64,000 nucleotides of DNA from Stutzerimonas azotifigens DSM 17556. GTDB lineage: Bacteria > Pseudomonadota > Gammaproteobacteria > Pseudomonadales > Pseudomonadaceae. A program made the position numbers and the translations under genes. Positions 18,057 through 28,198 of the stretch are shown here, piece after piece. Every line of letters starts with the position of its first letter. The stretch's first letter is position 1. Location: positions 296,188 through 360,187 of the forward strand of contig NZ_KE384407.1 in assembly GCF_000425625.1 (NCBI RefSeq), in the 5' to 3' direction. The notes beneath the pieces were generated by a model. The model ran no database searches. It saw only the letters and a program-made list of their open reading frames with translations, and was not told the origin of the DNA.

Positions 18057-19409
18057 TCAGAGGCGGCCCAGGTCGTTCACCAGCGCAAGCAGCATGACAC
18101 CCAGGACCAGGCTGATGCCGATCTGAACCCCCCAGCCCTGAACCCGCTCCGATAACGGACGCCCTCGGACCCACTCGATCATGTAGAAGAGCAGGTGCCC
18201 CCCATCGAGGACCGGAATTGGCAAGAGATTGAGCACCCCCAGACTAATGCTCAGATAGGCGAGGAAATTCAAGAAATCCCCCAGACCGGACTGGGCAGAA
18301 GCGCCGGCCACTTTAGCAATGGTTATGGGGCCGCTCAAGTTTTTTACCGAGAGCTCGCCGAGCAGCATTTTCTTCAGCGAATCGAGGGTCAGCAGGCTCA
18401 TCGTCCAGGTCCGGGTGACCCCTTCGACGGCGGCTTCGAGCGGGCCGTAGCGGACATTGCGCAGCATGTCCTCGGGCCACTCGACACCGGCAACCCCAGC
18501 GCCCAGATAGCCGCGCCGCGACTCGCCGTCTCCCCGCGCGGCGAGTTCGACCGCCAGCGTGCGGCGCATGCCGTCACGCTCGACCTCGAGCTCCACCCGC
18601 TCGCCGGGGAGCTTCTGGATGCGATCCACGACCGCCTGCCAGTCGGCCAGCGGCGTGCCGTCCAGAGCGACCAGCCGATCGCCGACCGCGAGGCCGGCCC
18701 GGGCCGCCGGCCCGTCCGGCTCCAGCTGCGCGACCACCGCCGGCACTGCCGGACGCCAGGGGCGCAGCCCGAGCGATCCGATCGGATCGGGCTCGTCCTC
18801 GCCGCGCAGCCACTGGGCGAGCGCCACCTGGTGCCGGTTCTCGACGGAGCCTTCGGATGCCCGGGTGGTGATCGTGAGCGAGCCGCTCTCGCCCAGCCGC
18901 CTGACCAGCTGCAGGTTGACGGCCGACCAGCTCGGCGTCTGCTCGCCGTCGATGCTGACGATCTCCTGCCCCACACCCAGCCCGGCGCTGGCCGCCAGGC
19001 TGCCCGGCTCGACCGCGCCGATCACCGGCTTGACCTGCTCGCTGCCGAGCATGGCCAGCAGCCAGAAGAACAGCAATGCCAGCAGGAAGTTGGCCAGCGG
19101 CCCGGCGGAGACGATGGCCACCCGTTGGCCGACGGTCTTGCGATTGAAGGCCCGGTCGAGCTCGGCCGGGTCCACCGGTCCCTCCCGCTCGTCGAGCATC
19201 TTGACGTAGCCGCCCAGGGGGATCGCCGCGATGGCGAACTCGGTGCCGTGGCGGTCGTACCAGCGCACCAGCGGCGTGCCGAAGCCGACCGAGAAACGCA
19301 GCACCTTCACGCCGCAGCGGCGCGCGACCCAGAAATGGCCGAATTCATGAAAGGTGACGAGCACACCCAGCGCGACCAGCGTGCCGAGAATCATGTAGAA
19401 GGGGCCCAT
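18057..19409 (-). CDS. rseP: RseP, site-2 intramembrane zinc protease
   Basis: RseP cuts the anti-sigma factor within the membrane to release the envelope-stress sigma factor (AlgU/RpoE). In Pseudomonas it is also known as MucP. The 450-residue protein has the zinc motif HEFGH at residues 21-25 in its first membrane segment, two PDZ-like domains (about 115-310, including GPAARAGLAVGDRLVALDG), and the C-terminal LPIPVLDGGHL motif that supplies the third zinc ligand. The ORF continues upstream into dxr, but MGPFYMILGTLVA is the conserved start. Confidence 0.95.
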   Translation of the reverse strand: MGPFYMILGTLVALGVLVTFHEFGHFWVARRCGVKVLRFSVGFGTPLVRWYDRHGTEFAIAAIPLGGYVKMLDEREGPVDPAELDRAFNRKTVGQRVAIVSAGPLANFLLALLFFWLLAMLGSEQVKPVIGAVEPGSLAASAGLGVGQEIVSIDGEQTPSWSAVNLQLVRRLGESGSLTITTRASEGSVENRHQVALAQWLRGEDEPDPIGSLGLRPWRPAVPAVVAQLEPDGPAARAGLAVGDRLVALDGTPLADWQAVVDRIQKLPGERVELEVERDGMRRTLAVELAARGDGESRRGYLGAGVAGVEWPEDMLRNVRYGPLEAAVEGVTRTWTMSLLTLDSLKKMLLGELSVKNLSGPITIAKVAGASAQSGLGDFLNFLAYLSISLGVLNLLPIPVLDGGHLLFYMIEWVRGRPLSERVQGWGVQIGISLVLGVMLLALVNDLGRL

Positions 19410-19422
19410 CTCTATCCTCCGG

Positions 19423-20613
19423 TCAGCGCCCGTGGCGCGACAGCCAAGTCCGAGCCAGTGCACGCGCCCGCGCATCGGCCGCCAGCACGTCCTCCAGGGA
19501 GGCGGCGGGACCGCCGGGGTCCGCGCCGAGCACGTCGGCGATGATAGTCGCGATCTCGGTGAAACGGATATGCCGATCGAGGAAGGCGTCGACCGCCACC
19601 TCGTTGGCCGCGTTGAGCAGCGCCGGCGCCACACCGCCGGCGAGCGCCGCCTGCCGCGCCAGGCGCAGACAGGGGAAACGCTCGTCGTCCGGAGCCTGGA
19701 ACTGCAGCTGGCCGATGTGCAGCAGGTCCAGCGGCGATACGCCGGAGTCGATGCGCGCCGGCCAGGCCAGCGCATGCGCGATCGGCGTGCGCATGTCCGG
19801 ATTGCCGAGCTGGGCCAGGACCGAGCCGTCCTGGTAGTCGACCATCGAGTGGATCACGCTCTGCGGATGGATGACCACCTCGACCTGGTCGGGATGCGCA
19901 TCGAACAGCCAGCAGGCCTCGATCAGCTCGAGCCCCTTGTTCATCATGCTCGCCGAGTCGACGGAGATCTTGCGCCCCATCGACCAGTTCGGGTGGGCGC
20001 AGGCCTGTTCGGGCGTGACCTGGTGCAGCTGCTCGGTCGGCGTCTGGCGGAAGGGCCCGCCCGACGCAGTGAGCAGGATCCGCCGCACCCCGACGCTCGC
20101 CAGCCCTCGCGCATAGTCGGCGGGCAGGCACTGGAAAATCGCGTTGTGCTCGCTGTCGATCGGCAACAGCGTCGCCGAACTGTCGCGCAGCGCCTGCATG
20201 AACAGCGCGCCGGACATGACCAGAGCTTCCTTGTTCGCCAGCAGCACGCGCTTGCCCGCCTGCACTGCCGACAGGGTCGGACGCAGCCCCGCCGCGCCCA
20301 CGATGGCCGCCATTACCACGTCCGCGTCCGGGTGCGCGGCGACCTCGCAGAGCCCGCCCTCCCCGGCCAGCACGCGGGTCTCGACGCCGGCACCCGCAAG
20401 CTGCTCCTGCAGCAGGCCGGCCGCCTCGGGCTCGGCCACCACGGCGTAGCGGGGACGATGGATCAGGCAGAGCGCCCGCAGTTCCTCCAATCGTGAATGG
20501 CCGGTCAGGGCGAACACCCGGTAGCGATCGGGATGGCGTGCGACGACGTCCAGCGTGCTCAGGCCGATCGAACCGGTGGCACCGAGCACGGTGACCTGTA
20601 ACGGCGCCTCCAT
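19423..20613 (-). CDS. dxr: Dxr, 1-deoxy-D-xylulose 5-phosphate reductoisomerase
   Basis: Dxr (IspC) makes methylerythritol 4-phosphate, the committed step of the MEP pathway and the target of fosmidomycin. The 396-residue protein has the NADPH loop [11 protein letters not shown] at about 10-20, [13 protein letters not shown] with the metal-binding acidic residue, LTASGGPFR, and [10 protein letters not shown] in the C-terminal part. The ATG at 20613 shares one base with the cdsA stop. A second ATG four codons upstream (20625) would lie inside cdsA and is less likely. Confidence 0.95.
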   Translation of the reverse strand: MEAPLQVTVLGATGSIGLSTLDVVARHPDRYRVFALTGHSRLEELRALCLIHRPRYAVVAEPEAAGLLQEQLAGAGVETRVLAGEGGLCEVAAHPDADVVMAAIVGAAGLRPTLSAVQAGKRVLLANKEALVMSGALFMQALRDSSATLLPIDSEHNAIFQCLPADYARGLASVGVRRILLTASGGPFRQTPTEQLHQVTPEQACAHPNWSMGRKISVDSASMMNKGLELIEACWLFDAHPDQVEVVIHPQSVIHSMVDYQDGSVLAQLGNPDMRTPIAHALAWPARIDSGVSPLDLLHIGQLQFQAPDDERFPCLRLARQAALAGGVAPALLNAANEVAVDAFLDRHIRFTEIATIIADVLGADPGGPAASLEDVLAADARARALARTWLSRHGR

Positions 20614-21425
20614 CAGACGGCCCATCCGGCAAGCCAGAGCAGCACGGCGAAGACCGGAATCGCCGCGGTGAGGCTGTCGATGCGGTCGAGTATCCCGCCG
20701 TGGCCAGGCAGCAGCTGGCTGCTGTCCTTGATGCCCGCCTTGCGCTTGAACATGCTCTCGGTCAGGTCGCCAACCACGGAAATCAGCACGGTGAGCAGCG
20801 CGATGACAAGGGCCTGGGCCAGCTCGGCCACCGCCCAGCCGCGGGACAGGCCGACCACCAGGGTGACCACCAGGCTGGCGGCCAGGCCGCCGACCAGGCC
20901 TTCCCAGCTCTTGCCGGGGCTGACCATCGGCGCCAGCTTGCGGCGGCCGAAGCGACGGCCGGCGAAATAGGCGCCGATGTCGGCGATCCAGACCAGCATC
21001 ATCACCGAGAGGATCAACCAGTTGCCCTGCGGCCACTGCTTGAGCAGGACCAGCGCCTGCCAGGCCGGCAGCAGCACCAGCGCGCCGAGCGCCAGGCTGC
21101 CCACCGGGCCGCCCCAGTAGCGACTGCTGTTCGGATAGGTCAGCACCAGGCAGGTCGCCGCCGCCCACCAGACCACGCCGGCCGCCAGCACCACGCTGGC
21201 GAGCGCCGGTAGCGCCGCCAGCAGGGCCAGCGCGAGCCCGATCGCCACGGCGTAGCCCACGCGCACCGACGGGCTTTCGAAGCCGGCCAGCCGCGCCCAC
21301 TCCCAGGCGCCGAGGCATACCACCAGTCCGAAGAACAGGGCGAAGGCCACGCCCTTGAGAAGGAAGAAGCCGATCACTGCGATCGGCAGCAACACTGCCG
21401 CGGTGATGATGCGCTGTTTCAGCAT
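20613..21425 (-). CDS. cdsA: CdsA, phosphatidate cytidylyltransferase
   Basis: CdsA makes CDP-diacylglycerol, the branch-point precursor of all phospholipids, in the inner membrane. The 270-residue protein has seven to eight hydrophobic segments, starting with [17 protein letters not shown], and the family signature spanning [13 protein letters not shown] to [12 protein letters not shown] at about 222-250. The start MLKQRIITA overlaps the uppS end by seven bases. It belongs to the conserved uppS-cdsA-dxr-rseP run. Confidence 0.95.
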   Translation of the reverse strand: MLKQRIITAAVLLPIAVIGFFLLKGVAFALFFGLVVCLGAWEWARLAGFESPSVRVGYAVAIGLALALLAALPALASVVLAAGVVWWAAATCLVLTYPNSSRYWGGPVGSLALGALVLLPAWQALVLLKQWPQGNWLILSVMMLVWIADIGAYFAGRRFGRRKLAPMVSPGKSWEGLVGGLAASLVVTLVVGLSRGWAVAELAQALVIALLTVLISVVGDLTESMFKRKAGIKDSSQLLPGHGGILDRIDSLTAAIPVFAVLLWLAGWAV

Positions 21426-22180
21426 TCGGCCTGAGCCTCCTGGGCGACCTGCTCGCTGGTCTTGCCGAATCGGCGCTGACGCGTGGAGAAATCGGAGAGC
21501 GCCTGGCGCATGGCATCGTGCTTGAAATCGGGCCAGAACAGGTCGGAGAAATACAGCTCGGCGTAGGCCATCTGCCACAGCAGGAAGTTGCTGATCCGCC
21601 GCTCGCCGCCGGTGCGGATGCACAGGTCCGGCGGCGGCAGATCGCCGGTCGCCAGGTAGCTCTGGAACAGCGCGGGGGTGATCTCGTCGGGGTTCATCCG
21701 CCCGCTTCCCGCTTCACGAGCCAGGCGCTGCGCGGCCTGGACGATGTCCCACTGGCCGCCGTAGTTGGCCGCCACCTGCAGGACGAAACGCCGCCCGCCG
21801 CTGGTGAAGGCCTCGGCTTCGGCCATGGCGGCCTGCAGGTCCGGATGAAAGCGCGAGCGATCGCCGATGATCCGCAGGCTGATCCCGTTCTCCTTCAGCC
21901 GACGCGTTTCGCGCCGCAGGGCGGACAGGAACAGCTCCATCAGGGCACCGACCTCGTCGGCCGGCCGCTGCCAGTTCTCGCTCGAAAAGGCGAAGAGGGT
22001 CAGGACTTCCACCCCCTCCTCCGCGCAGACCTCGATGACGGCGCGAACCGCATCGACGCCCGCCTTGTGCCCTGCCACGCCGGGCAACAGCCGGCGCCTG
22101 GCCCAACGATTGTTGCCATCCATGATGATGGCAACATGACGGGGAATACTCCGTCCGGCAATCTGCCTGACCTTATCCAT
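21419..22180 (-). CDS. uppS: UppS, undecaprenyl diphosphate synthase
   Basis: UppS (cis-prenyltransferase) makes the C55 lipid carrier for peptidoglycan and O-antigen. The 253-residue cytosolic enzyme shows the catalytic MDGNNRWA at 20-27 (D21), [11 protein letters not shown] near 75-85, and [15 protein letters not shown] with YSELYF-like AYAELYFSD near 195-215. It starts the uppS-cdsA-dxr group and is separated from frr by 189 bases in which I see no distinctive signal. Confidence 0.96.
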   Translation of the reverse strand: MDKVRQIAGRSIPRHVAIIMDGNNRWARRRLLPGVAGHKAGVDAVRAVIEVCAEEGVEVLTLFAFSSENWQRPADEVGALMELFLSALRRETRRLKENGISLRIIGDRSRFHPDLQAAMAEAEAFTSGGRRFVLQVAANYGGQWDIVQAAQRLAREAGSGRMNPDEITPALFQSYLATGDLPPPDLCIRTGGERRISNFLLWQMAYAELYFSDLFWPDFKHDAMRQALSDFSTRQRRFGKTSEQVAQEAQAEC

Positions 22181-22369
22181 GAACTCTCTACTTGCGCCTG
22201 TCAGCGCTTCAAACGATGGGCGGACACCTCAAGGGTGACATCCCGCACAAACGGAGCACTCCAGCGGCACTCTCGCCCGGATACCAGGGACCGGCCGACC
22301 GCCGCGTCCCTGCCTTCCGACCAGCCGGCAGCCTGACACACAAGGGCTGTCCGGCAAAGGCGACCGGCC

Positions 22370-22927
22370 TCAGACGGCCATCAGGTCGGCTTCCTTGTTC
22401 TCCAGCGCCTTGTCGATCTCGGCGACGAACTTGTCGGTGATCTTTTGGACCTCGTCCTGGCCGCGACGCTCATCGTCTTCGCTGATTTCCTTTTCCTTGA
22501 CCAAGTCCTTCAGCTGCGCCAGCGCATCGCGACGGATGTTGCGGATCGCCACGCGGGCGTTCTCCGCCTCGGCGCGGGCCTGGCGGGTGTAGCCCTTGCG
22601 GGTTTCCTCGGTCAGCGCCGGCATCGGCACGCGGATGGTGGTGCCGGCGGTCGCCGGGTTCAGGCCCAGGTCTGAGGTCATGATCGCCTTCTCCACCGCC
22701 TGGATCATGCTCTTGTCGAACACGGTCAGGGCCAGGGTGCGGGAGTCCTCGGCCACCACGTTGGCCAGCTGCCGCAGAGGGGTGTCGGCCCCGTAGTAGG
22801 AAACCATCACGCCGTCGAGGATGCTCGGATGCGCACGACCCGTACGAATCTTGGCGAACGCGTGATCCAGCGCCTCCAGGGTCTTCTTCATGCGCTCCTG
22901 CGCGTCTTGCTTGATCTCGTTGATCAT
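22370..22927 (-). CDS. frr: Ribosome recycling factor
   Basis: RRF splits the post-termination ribosome together with EF-G. The 185-residue protein is the exact family length. It starts [20 protein letters not shown], with the conserved [17 protein letters not shown] segment, and the second half of the long three-helix bundle ([19 protein letters not shown]). Its ATG overlaps the pyrH stop by four bases; the longer upstream frame is a pyrH shadow. Order rpsB-tsf-pyrH-frr is nearly universal in proteobacteria. Confidence 0.97.
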   Translation of the reverse strand: MINEIKQDAQERMKKTLEALDHAFAKIRTGRAHPSILDGVMVSYYGADTPLRQLANVVAEDSRTLALTVFDKSMIQAVEKAIMTSDLGLNPATAGTTIRVPMPALTEETRKGYTRQARAEAENARVAIRNIRRDALAQLKDLVKEKEISEDDERRGQDEVQKITDKFVAEIDKALENKEADLMAV

Positions 22928-23667
22928 TCGTTCGACTCCTCGATCAGGGTTCCTTCGGCGCCACCGAGCACGATGTTGAGCAGGGCACCGGATTTGTTCA
23001 TGTTGAAGACACGCAGGGGCATGTTGTGGTCGCGGCACAGGCAGATCGCGGTCAGGTCCATCACGCCCAGCTTGCGGTCGAGCACGTTATCGTACGTCAG
23101 ACGCTCGAATTTTTCGGCATTCGGATCCTTGAACGGATCTGCGGTGTACACGCCGTCGACCTTGGTCGCCTTGAGCACCACGTCGGCGTGGATCTCGATC
23201 GCACGCAGGCAGGCCGCCGAATCGGTGGTGAAGAAGGGGTTGCCGGTGCCGGCCGAGAAAATCACCACCTCACCGGTATTGAGGTGGCGCATGGCCTTGC
23301 GGCGGTCATAATGATCGGTCACGCCGACCATGGAAATCGCCGACATGACCAGCGCCGGGATGTTCGAGCGCTCCAGCGCGTCGCGCATGGCCAGGGCGTT
23401 CATGACCGTGGCCAGCATACCCATGTGGTCACCGGTCACCCGATCCATGCCGGCCGCCGACAGGGCGGCGCCGCGGAACAGGTTGCCGCCTCCGATCACC
23501 AGGCCGACCTGTACGCCGATGCCGACCAGCTGGCCGACTTCCAGCGCCATGCGGTCGAGCACCTTGGGGTCGATCCCGAAGTCTTCCGAGCCCATCAGGG
23601 CCTCGCCGCTCAACTTCAGAAGAATCCTTTTGTAGCGAGGTTTACGTCCACTCACCTGCTGGGCCAT
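22924..23667 (-). CDS. pyrH: UMP kinase
   Basis: PyrH phosphorylates UMP to UDP, feeding the PyrG reaction encoded 20 kb downstream. The 247-residue amino-acid-kinase-fold protein shows [14 protein letters not shown] at about 13-26, [11 protein letters not shown] near 58-68, [16 protein letters not shown] near 140-155 and [13 protein letters not shown]. The start [14 protein letters not shown] is the Pseudomonas N-terminus; the frame upstream of it is unrelated. It lies 153 bases downstream of tsf, past a terminator-like hairpin, and overlaps frr. Confidence 0.96.
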   Translation of the reverse strand: MAQQVSGRKPRYKRILLKLSGEALMGSEDFGIDPKVLDRMALEVGQLVGIGVQVGLVIGGGNLFRGAALSAAGMDRVTGDHMGMLATVMNALAMRDALERSNIPALVMSAISMVGVTDHYDRRKAMRHLNTGEVVIFSAGTGNPFFTTDSAACLRAIEIHADVVLKATKVDGVYTADPFKDPNAEKFERLTYDNVLDRKLGVMDLTAICLCRDHNMPLRVFNMNKSGALLNIVLGGAEGTLIEESNE

Positions 23668-23767
23668 CTGGCAATCTCTCCTGCGGCATCGGAAAAAAAT
23701 ATCTGCGCTTCGACCGCGCACGGGCCTGTTGGTGCCGGAACGGCGACGGAAAAACAGGCTTCTCTCG

Positions 23768-23804
23768 AAAAAAGAGGCCGCACGCGTGAGCGGGCAGCCT
23801 CTTT
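23768..23804 (-). terminator. Terminator downstream of tsf
   Basis: Arms AAAGAGGC (23771-23778) and GCCTCTTT (23797-23804) form a stem with an 18-base loop that can fold further. On the minus strand the stem runs into six T (23773-23768). It lies 17 bases after the tsf stop, so pyrH-frr may depend on readthrough or on a separate promoter. Confidence 0.75.
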
Positions 23805-23820
23805 CGTTACAGCACGAGCC

Positions 23821-24690
23821 TTACTGCTTGGTGGCGGCGACCTGGGCGGCCACTTCGGCAGCGAAGTCCACCTCGGCCTTCTCGATGCCCTCGCCCACTT
23901 CGTAACGAACGAAGGAAACGATCTCGGCACCGGCCTTCTTGGCCAGGCCGCCGACGGTGACTTCCGGGTCCTTGACGAACGGCTGCTCGACCAGGCTGGC
24001 CTCGGCCAGGAACTTATTGATGCGGCCCTTGACCATGTTCTCGACGATGTTCTCCGGCTTGCCGGCGATCTTCTCGGCGTTCAGCGCCAGGAAGATTTCC
24101 TTTTCCTTGGCGATGGCTTCCGGGGAAACCTGCGACGGGTCGAGGAACTGCGGGTTGCTGGCGGCCACGTGCATGGCGATGTCCTTGGCCAGCTCCGGGT
24201 TGCCGCCCTTGAGGACGACCAGCACGCCGATGCGATGGCCATGCAGGTAGGCGCCCACCACGTCGCCTTCGACACGGGTCAGGCGGCGGATGTTGACGTT
24301 CTCGCCGGTCTTGGAGACCAGGGCCAGGCGCGCGTCTTCCTGCTGCTCGACCAGCGGAGCGGCGTCGGTCAGGTTCTGCGAGAAGGCCTTGTCGAGGCTG
24401 TCGGCCACGAAGTTCTTGAAGTCGTCCTGCAGGGCCAGGAAGTCGGTCTGCGAGTTGACCTCGATGATGACGGCAGCCTTGTTGTCATCGGCGACCTTCA
24501 CGGCGATCGCGCCTTCGGCGGCGATGTTGCCGGCCTTCTTGGCGGCTTTGATGGCACCGGCGGCGCGCATGTCGTCGATCGCCTTCTCGATGTCGCCGTT
24601 GGCGGCGGTGAGGGCCTTCTTGCAATCCATCATGCCCAGGCCGGTACGCTCGCGCAGTTCTTTGACCAGGGCCGCAGTAATCTCTGCCAT
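23821..24690 (-). CDS. tsf: Elongation factor Ts
   Basis: EF-Ts recycles EF-Tu from its GDP to its GTP form. The 289-residue protein starts MAEITAALVKELRERTGLGMMDCKKAL, containing the UBA-like N-terminal domain, and has the TDFL stretch (VNSQTDFLALQDDF) at about 79-92 that contacts EF-Tu, plus the dimerisation and core domains after it. A small hairpin (24726-24742, GCCCTC/GAGGGC) lies in the leader, after the rpsB terminator. The longer upstream frame is not EF-Ts-like. Confidence 0.97.
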   Translation of the reverse strand: MAEITAALVKELRERTGLGMMDCKKALTAANGDIEKAIDDMRAAGAIKAAKKAGNIAAEGAIAVKVADDNKAAVIIEVNSQTDFLALQDDFKNFVADSLDKAFSQNLTDAAPLVEQQEDARLALVSKTGENVNIRRLTRVEGDVVGAYLHGHRIGVLVVLKGGNPELAKDIAMHVAASNPQFLDPSQVSPEAIAKEKEIFLALNAEKIAGKPENIVENMVKGRINKFLAEASLVEQPFVKDPEVTVGGLAKKAGAEIVSFVRYEVGEGIEKAEVDFAAEVAAQVAATKQ

Positions 24691-24761
24691 GTTCGCAATC
24701 CTCTCGATTTCGGTTGTCTGAACCAGCCCTCGCTTGGAGGGCAATCAAATCTGAAAGTGGC

Positions 24762-24785
24762 AAAAAGGGGGCCTAGCCCCCTTTT
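24762..24785 (-). terminator. Terminator/attenuator between rpsB and tsf
   Basis: A perfect 10-bp stem (24763-24772 with 24776-24785, AAAAGGGGGC type) with a three-base loop ends in a T run on the minus strand, 35 bases after rpsB. It probably lowers tsf expression relative to rpsB, as known for this operon in other gammaproteobacteria. Confidence 0.82.
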
Positions 24786-24819
24786 CGTCCACCGGGTGAC
24801 GCCATGCGAGGGCTCGTTA

Positions 24820-25557
24820 TCAGCCTTCGGCGGCCTCGGAGGCGGCTTCCTCGACGAACTCGTCGGCAGCACCGCCGTTCTGGCGGCCACGCAGGACCGC
24901 GTCGGCCATGGCGCCCAGGTACAGTTGCACGGCGCGGATGGCGTCGTCGTTACCGGGGATCACGTAGTCCACGCCTTCGGGGCTGCTGTTGGTATCGACG
25001 ATGCCGATGACCGGGATGCCCAGCTTGTTCGCTTCGCTGATGGCGATGCGCTCGTGGTCGACGTCGATCACGAACATGGCATCGGGCAGACCGCCCATCT
25101 CCTTGATGCCGCCCAGGCTGCGCTCGAGCTTCTCGAGGTCGCGGGTGCGCATCAGGGCTTCTTTCTTGGTCAGCTTGTCGAAGGTGCCGTCCTGGGACTG
25201 GCCCTCGAGCTCGCGCAGACGCTTGATGGAAGCGCGGATGGTCTTGTAGTTGGTGAGCATGCCGCCCAGCCAGCGATGGTCGACGTAGGGCGAGCCGCAA
25301 CGCGCCGCTTCCTCACGGACCAGCTTACCGGCCGAACGCTTGGTGCCCACGAACAGGATCTTGTTCTTGCCGGCAGCCAGCTTCTCGACGAAGCTCAGGG
25401 CTTCGTTGAACATCGGCAGGGTTTTTTCGAGGTTGATGATGTGGATCTTGTTGCGCGCGCCGAAAATGTACTTGTCCATCTTCGGGTTCCAGTAACGGGT
25501 CTGGTGGCCGAAGTGCACACCGGCCTTCAGCATATCGCGCATGGTGACTTGAGACAT
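24820..25557 (-). CDS. rpsB: Ribosomal protein S2
   Basis: S2 is a late-binding small-subunit ribosomal protein. The 245-residue product has the family signatures [17 protein letters not shown] at the N-terminus and [19 protein letters not shown] at about 155-173, plus [19 protein letters not shown]. The start [10 protein letters not shown] is conserved; the upstream part of the frame is leader RNA. In the pseudomonads I know, map lies divergently upstream of rpsB; here murB lies upstream on the same strand. Confidence 0.97.
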   Translation of the reverse strand: MSQVTMRDMLKAGVHFGHQTRYWNPKMDKYIFGARNKIHIINLEKTLPMFNEALSFVEKLAAGKNKILFVGTKRSAGKLVREEAARCGSPYVDHRWLGGMLTNYKTIRASIKRLRELEGQSQDGTFDKLTKKEALMRTRDLEKLERSLGGIKEMGGLPDAMFVIDVDHERIAISEANKLGIPVIGIVDTNSSPEGVDYVIPGNDDAIRAVQLYLGAMADAVLRGRQNGGAADEFVEEAASEAAEG

Positions 25558-25683
25558 GGGACTTCCTCGGAAAAGTCGGGTTAGGCCTCCACGCGTCCCG
25601 ATATCCAACCCTTCCGGGCACCCAGGATACCGTGTCGACACGTGTGCGGAGTAAGGCTTTCCAGGCGAGAGCCTGCAAAAGCG
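25558..25683 (-). promoter_or_regulatory. Probable rpsB leader (S2 autoregulatory 5' UTR)
   Basis: About 125 untranslated bases lie between the predicted rpsB transcription start and its ATG. Gammaproteobacterial rpsB mRNAs are known to carry a structured leader bound by S2 to repress rpsB-tsf. The position and length fit, and a purine-rich GAGGAAG lies just before the ATG. I did not verify the conserved secondary structure. Confidence 0.45.
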
Positions 25684-25689
25684 GCGCGT

Positions 25690-25718
25690 TTTATACCATG
25701 AACGCGGGCGACTGAAAA
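25690..25718 (-). promoter_or_regulatory. Probable sigma-70 promoter of rpsB
   Basis: On the minus strand, -10 TATAAA (25695-25690) is preceded at exactly 17 bases by TTTTCA (25718-25713). The pair lies about 135 bases before the rpsB ATG and 18 bases after the murB stop codon. Confidence 0.55.
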
Positions 25719-25735
25719 GGCGATTCCACCTTGCC

Positions 25736-26755
25736 CTATATTACGTTGGGCTCGATCTCCAGATCGACGTCGAAGCGTTCGCGGATGTCGGCCTGGATGC
25801 GCCGGGCCAGTTCGACCACCTGGGCCCCGCTGGCATGCCCGTAATTGACCAGCACCAGGGCCTGCAGCCGATGCACGCCGGCGTCGCCCTCGCGGAACCC
25901 CTTCCAGCCCGCCCGCTCGATCAGCCAGCCGGCCGCCAGCTTCACCCGCCCGTCGCCCTGCGCGAAGCAGACCAGGCCGGGGTGCTCGTTCCGCAACCTG
26001 TCCGCCCGTTCCGCGCTGACGACCGGATTCTTGAAGAAGCTGCCGGCATTGCCGAGCACGGCGGGGTCCGGCAGCTTCTCGCTGCGGATCGCGCAGACCG
26101 CGCGGCTGACGTCGGCGGCATCGGGATGCTCGACCCCCTCGCCCGCCAGCCACTGGCGTATCGGGCCGTAGTCCAGATTGAGCCGGGCCCGGCGCTGCAG
26201 ACGAAAGCGCACGCGCAGGACGATCCAGCGCCCGGCTTCGCGCTTGAAGCGGCTGTCGCGGTAGCCGAACGCACAGTCATCGGCCGACAGCTCGATCACG
26301 CGCTGCTCCAGACGGTCGAACGCGATCACCGCCACCGCGACGTCCTTCAGCTCGACTCCGTAGGCACCGATGTTCTGGATCGGCGCCGCGCCGACGGTGC
26401 CGGGAATGAGGCTCAGGTTCTCCAGCCCGGCATAGCCGCACACGAGCGTATGCTGGACGAACGGGTGCCAGGGCTCGCCGGCCTCGGCCTCCAGCAGCAC
26501 GGTTTCGCCGTCGTCCGCCAGGACCCGCACGCCGCACGTGGCGATCTGCAGCACCAGCGCCTCGATGTCCCGGGTCAGCACCAGGTTGCTGCCGCCGCCG
26601 AGAACCAGCAGGTCCTGCCCGAGGCGCCCGGCCAGTTCGACCGCCTCGAGGATCTGCGCCTGCGAGCAGGCGCGCACGAAGCGGCGCGCCACCACCGGAA
26701 AGCCGAAGGTGTTGTAGCGCGCGAGGTCGACGTCCGTCTCGATCGACAGGCTCAC
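25736..26755 (-). CDS. murB: MurB, UDP-N-acetylenolpyruvoylglucosamine reductase (type I)
   Basis: MurB uses NADPH and FAD to make UDP-MurNAc for peptidoglycan. The 339-residue protein has the FAD segment [11 protein letters not shown] at about 50-60, [17 protein letters not shown] at 117-133, YRDSRFK at 165-171, the catalytic serine S239 in [10 protein letters not shown] and the terminal acidic residue in LEIEPN. It is the last gene of the exbB-exbD-lpxK-trm112-kdsB-ptp-murB operon, overlapping ptp by four bases. Its 3' end lies just upstream of the rpsB promoter, the apparent join between two ancestral gene blocks. Confidence 0.95.
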   Translation of the reverse strand: MSLSIETDVDLARYNTFGFPVVARRFVRACSQAQILEAVELAGRLGQDLLVLGGGSNLVLTRDIEALVLQIATCGVRVLADDGETVLLEAEAGEPWHPFVQHTLVCGYAGLENLSLIPGTVGAAPIQNIGAYGVELKDVAVAVIAFDRLEQRVIELSADDCAFGYRDSRFKREAGRWIVLRVRFRLQRRARLNLDYGPIRQWLAGEGVEHPDAADVSRAVCAIRSEKLPDPAVLGNAGSFFKNPVVSAERADRLRNEHPGLVCFAQGDGRVKLAAGWLIERAGWKGFREGDAGVHRLQALVLVNYGHASGAQVVELARRIQADIRERFDVDLEIEPNVI

Positions 26756-27216
26756 AGGACGCGCCTCACGTCGTCGAGCAGTCGCTCGCTGCCCTGCTCG
26801 ATCAGATCGATCACCCGCTCGAAGCCTTCGGGGCCGCCATAGTAGGGATCGGGAACTTCATCCACCGACAGCTCGTAGCGACGCAGGAACAGGTCCAGCT
26901 GCGCCGAGGCGCCCTCCGGCCGCAGCGCCTCGAGGTGCTCGAGGTTGGCGCGATCCATCGCCAGGATCAGGTCGAAGCGCTGGAAGTCGGCGCTCTCGAA
27001 CTGCCGCGCGCGCAGGTGGGACAGGCGGTAGCCGCGCCGCGCGCCGGCCGCGCAGGTGCGGGCGTCCGGCGCCTTGCCGACGTGCCAGCCGCCGGTGCCG
27101 GCCGAGTCGACGAAGATCCGCTCGGCCAGCCCCTGCGCCTCGACCCGATGGCGAAACACGGCCTCGGCCGTCGGCGAGCGGCAGATATTGCCCAGGCAGA
27201 CGAACAGGATGTGCAT
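26752..27216 (-). CDS. Low-molecular-weight protein-tyrosine phosphatase
   Basis: This 154-residue cytosolic phosphatase has the complete family signature: the P-loop CLGNICRS at residues 7-14 (nucleophile C7, R13) and the DPYYGG general-acid motif near 124-129. Such enzymes act on phosphotyrosine proteins, often bacterial tyrosine kinases tied to polysaccharide export, but no kinase or exopolysaccharide gene is nearby, so its substrate is unknown. The ATG shares one base with the kdsB stop. The same gene lies between kdsB and murB in P. aeruginosa. Confidence 0.92.
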   Translation of the reverse strand: MHILFVCLGNICRSPTAEAVFRHRVEAQGLAERIFVDSAGTGGWHVGKAPDARTCAAGARRGYRLSHLRARQFESADFQRFDLILAMDRANLEHLEALRPEGASAQLDLFLRRYELSVDEVPDPYYGGPEGFERVIDLIEQGSERLLDDVRRVL

Positions 27217-27980
27217 CAGTGCTCCAGCAGGCGGCGCACCCGCGCGAGGTCTTCCGGGGTATCGACGCCGGCGGGCGGCGGCTCGATCGCATCGGCGACG
27301 TGAATGCGCTCGCCATGCCAGAGTGCGCGCAGCTGCTCCAGGCGCTCGGTGTCCTCCAGCCAGCAGGGGCCCCAGGCGACGAACGCCCGCAGCAGCCGCG
27401 CGCGGTAGGCATAGATGCCGATATGCCGGCGGTAGGGCACGCCCTCGGGCAGGGATGTGCGGTCGTCCGCGAAGTGGTCGCGCGCCCAGGGCAACGGGGC
27501 ACGCGAGAAGGTCAGCGCCATGCCGCGGGCATCACTGAGTACCTTCACCACGTTGGGATTGAACAGGCTCTCGACCCCGTCCAGCGGCTCGGCCAGGGTG
27601 GCGATGGCGGCCTGCGGGTTCGCCGCGAGGTTGGCCGCCACCTGGTCGATGACCGTCGGCGGAATCAGCGGCTCGTCGCCCTGGACATTGACCACGATGG
27701 CATCGTCGGCGAGCCCGAGGCGCTCGGCCACTTCGGCGAGCCGATCGGTGCCCGAGTTGTGCGCCGGGCTGGTCAACAGCGCTTCGGCGCCGAAGCCTTC
27801 GCAGGCCTGGAGAATGCGCTCGTCGTCGGTCGCCACCACAACGCGAGCAGCGGCGCTGCGGCTGGCCTGCCGCCAGACGTGCTCGATCATCGGCTTGCCG
27901 GCGATGGCCTGCAGCGGCTTGCCCGGCAGCCGGCTCGAGGAGTATCGAGCCGGAATCACCACCACGAAGGCGTCGCTCAT
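27216..27980 (-). CDS. kdsB: KdsB, CMP-KDO synthetase
   Basis: KdsB activates KDO with CTP before transfer to lipid A, joining the products of the KdsA and lpx pathways in this window. The 254-residue protein begins with the nucleotidyltransferase loop [14 protein letters not shown] at about 10-23, then VVATDDERI near 48-56 and NVQGDEPLI near 97-105. It overlaps the upstream Trm112-like gene by four bases and the downstream phosphatase by one base. Confidence 0.95.
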   Translation of the reverse strand: MSDAFVVVIPARYSSSRLPGKPLQAIAGKPMIEHVWRQASRSAAARVVVATDDERILQACEGFGAEALLTSPAHNSGTDRLAEVAERLGLADDAIVVNVQGDEPLIPPTVIDQVAANLAANPQAAIATLAEPLDGVESLFNPNVVKVLSDARGMALTFSRAPLPWARDHFADDRTSLPEGVPYRRHIGIYAYRARLLRAFVAWGPCWLEDTERLEQLRALWHGERIHVADAIEPPPAGVDTPEDLARVRRLLEH

Positions 27981-28162
27981 TTGTCCAGCCGCTCATCGAC
28001 GTCGAGGGTGCGCGCTTCGCTTTCCAGCATCACCGGAATGCCGTCTCGTACCGGAAAGGCCAGCGCATCGGCCTTGCAGACCAGCTCCGATTTGTCGTCG
28101 CTCAGCTTGAGTGGGCCCTTGCACAGGGGACAGGCAAGGATATCGAGCAGTTTGGTGTCCAT
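27977..28162 (-). CDS. Trm112/YcaR-family small zinc-ribbon protein
   Basis: This 61-residue protein begins [19 protein letters not shown] and has the CPLC pair at residues 11-14 plus a further cysteine (ELVC). The Trm112 family includes small activators of methyltransferases in eukaryotes and archaea; the bacterial role is not established. It almost always lies between lpxK and kdsB in gammaproteobacteria, as here. It overlaps kdsB by four bases and lies 36 bases after lpxK. Confidence 0.88.
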   Translation of the reverse strand: MDTKLLDILACPLCKGPLKLSDDKSELVCKADALAFPVRDGIPVMLESEARTLDVDERLDK

Positions 28163-28198
28163 GGCGATCCTTGAATGACCAGTCGCCCCAATGAACGA

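Noticed and set aside
22181..22369. Promoter or riboswitch in the uppS-frr gap
   Set aside because: No convincing -10/-35 pair or conserved fold was seen in the 189 bases.
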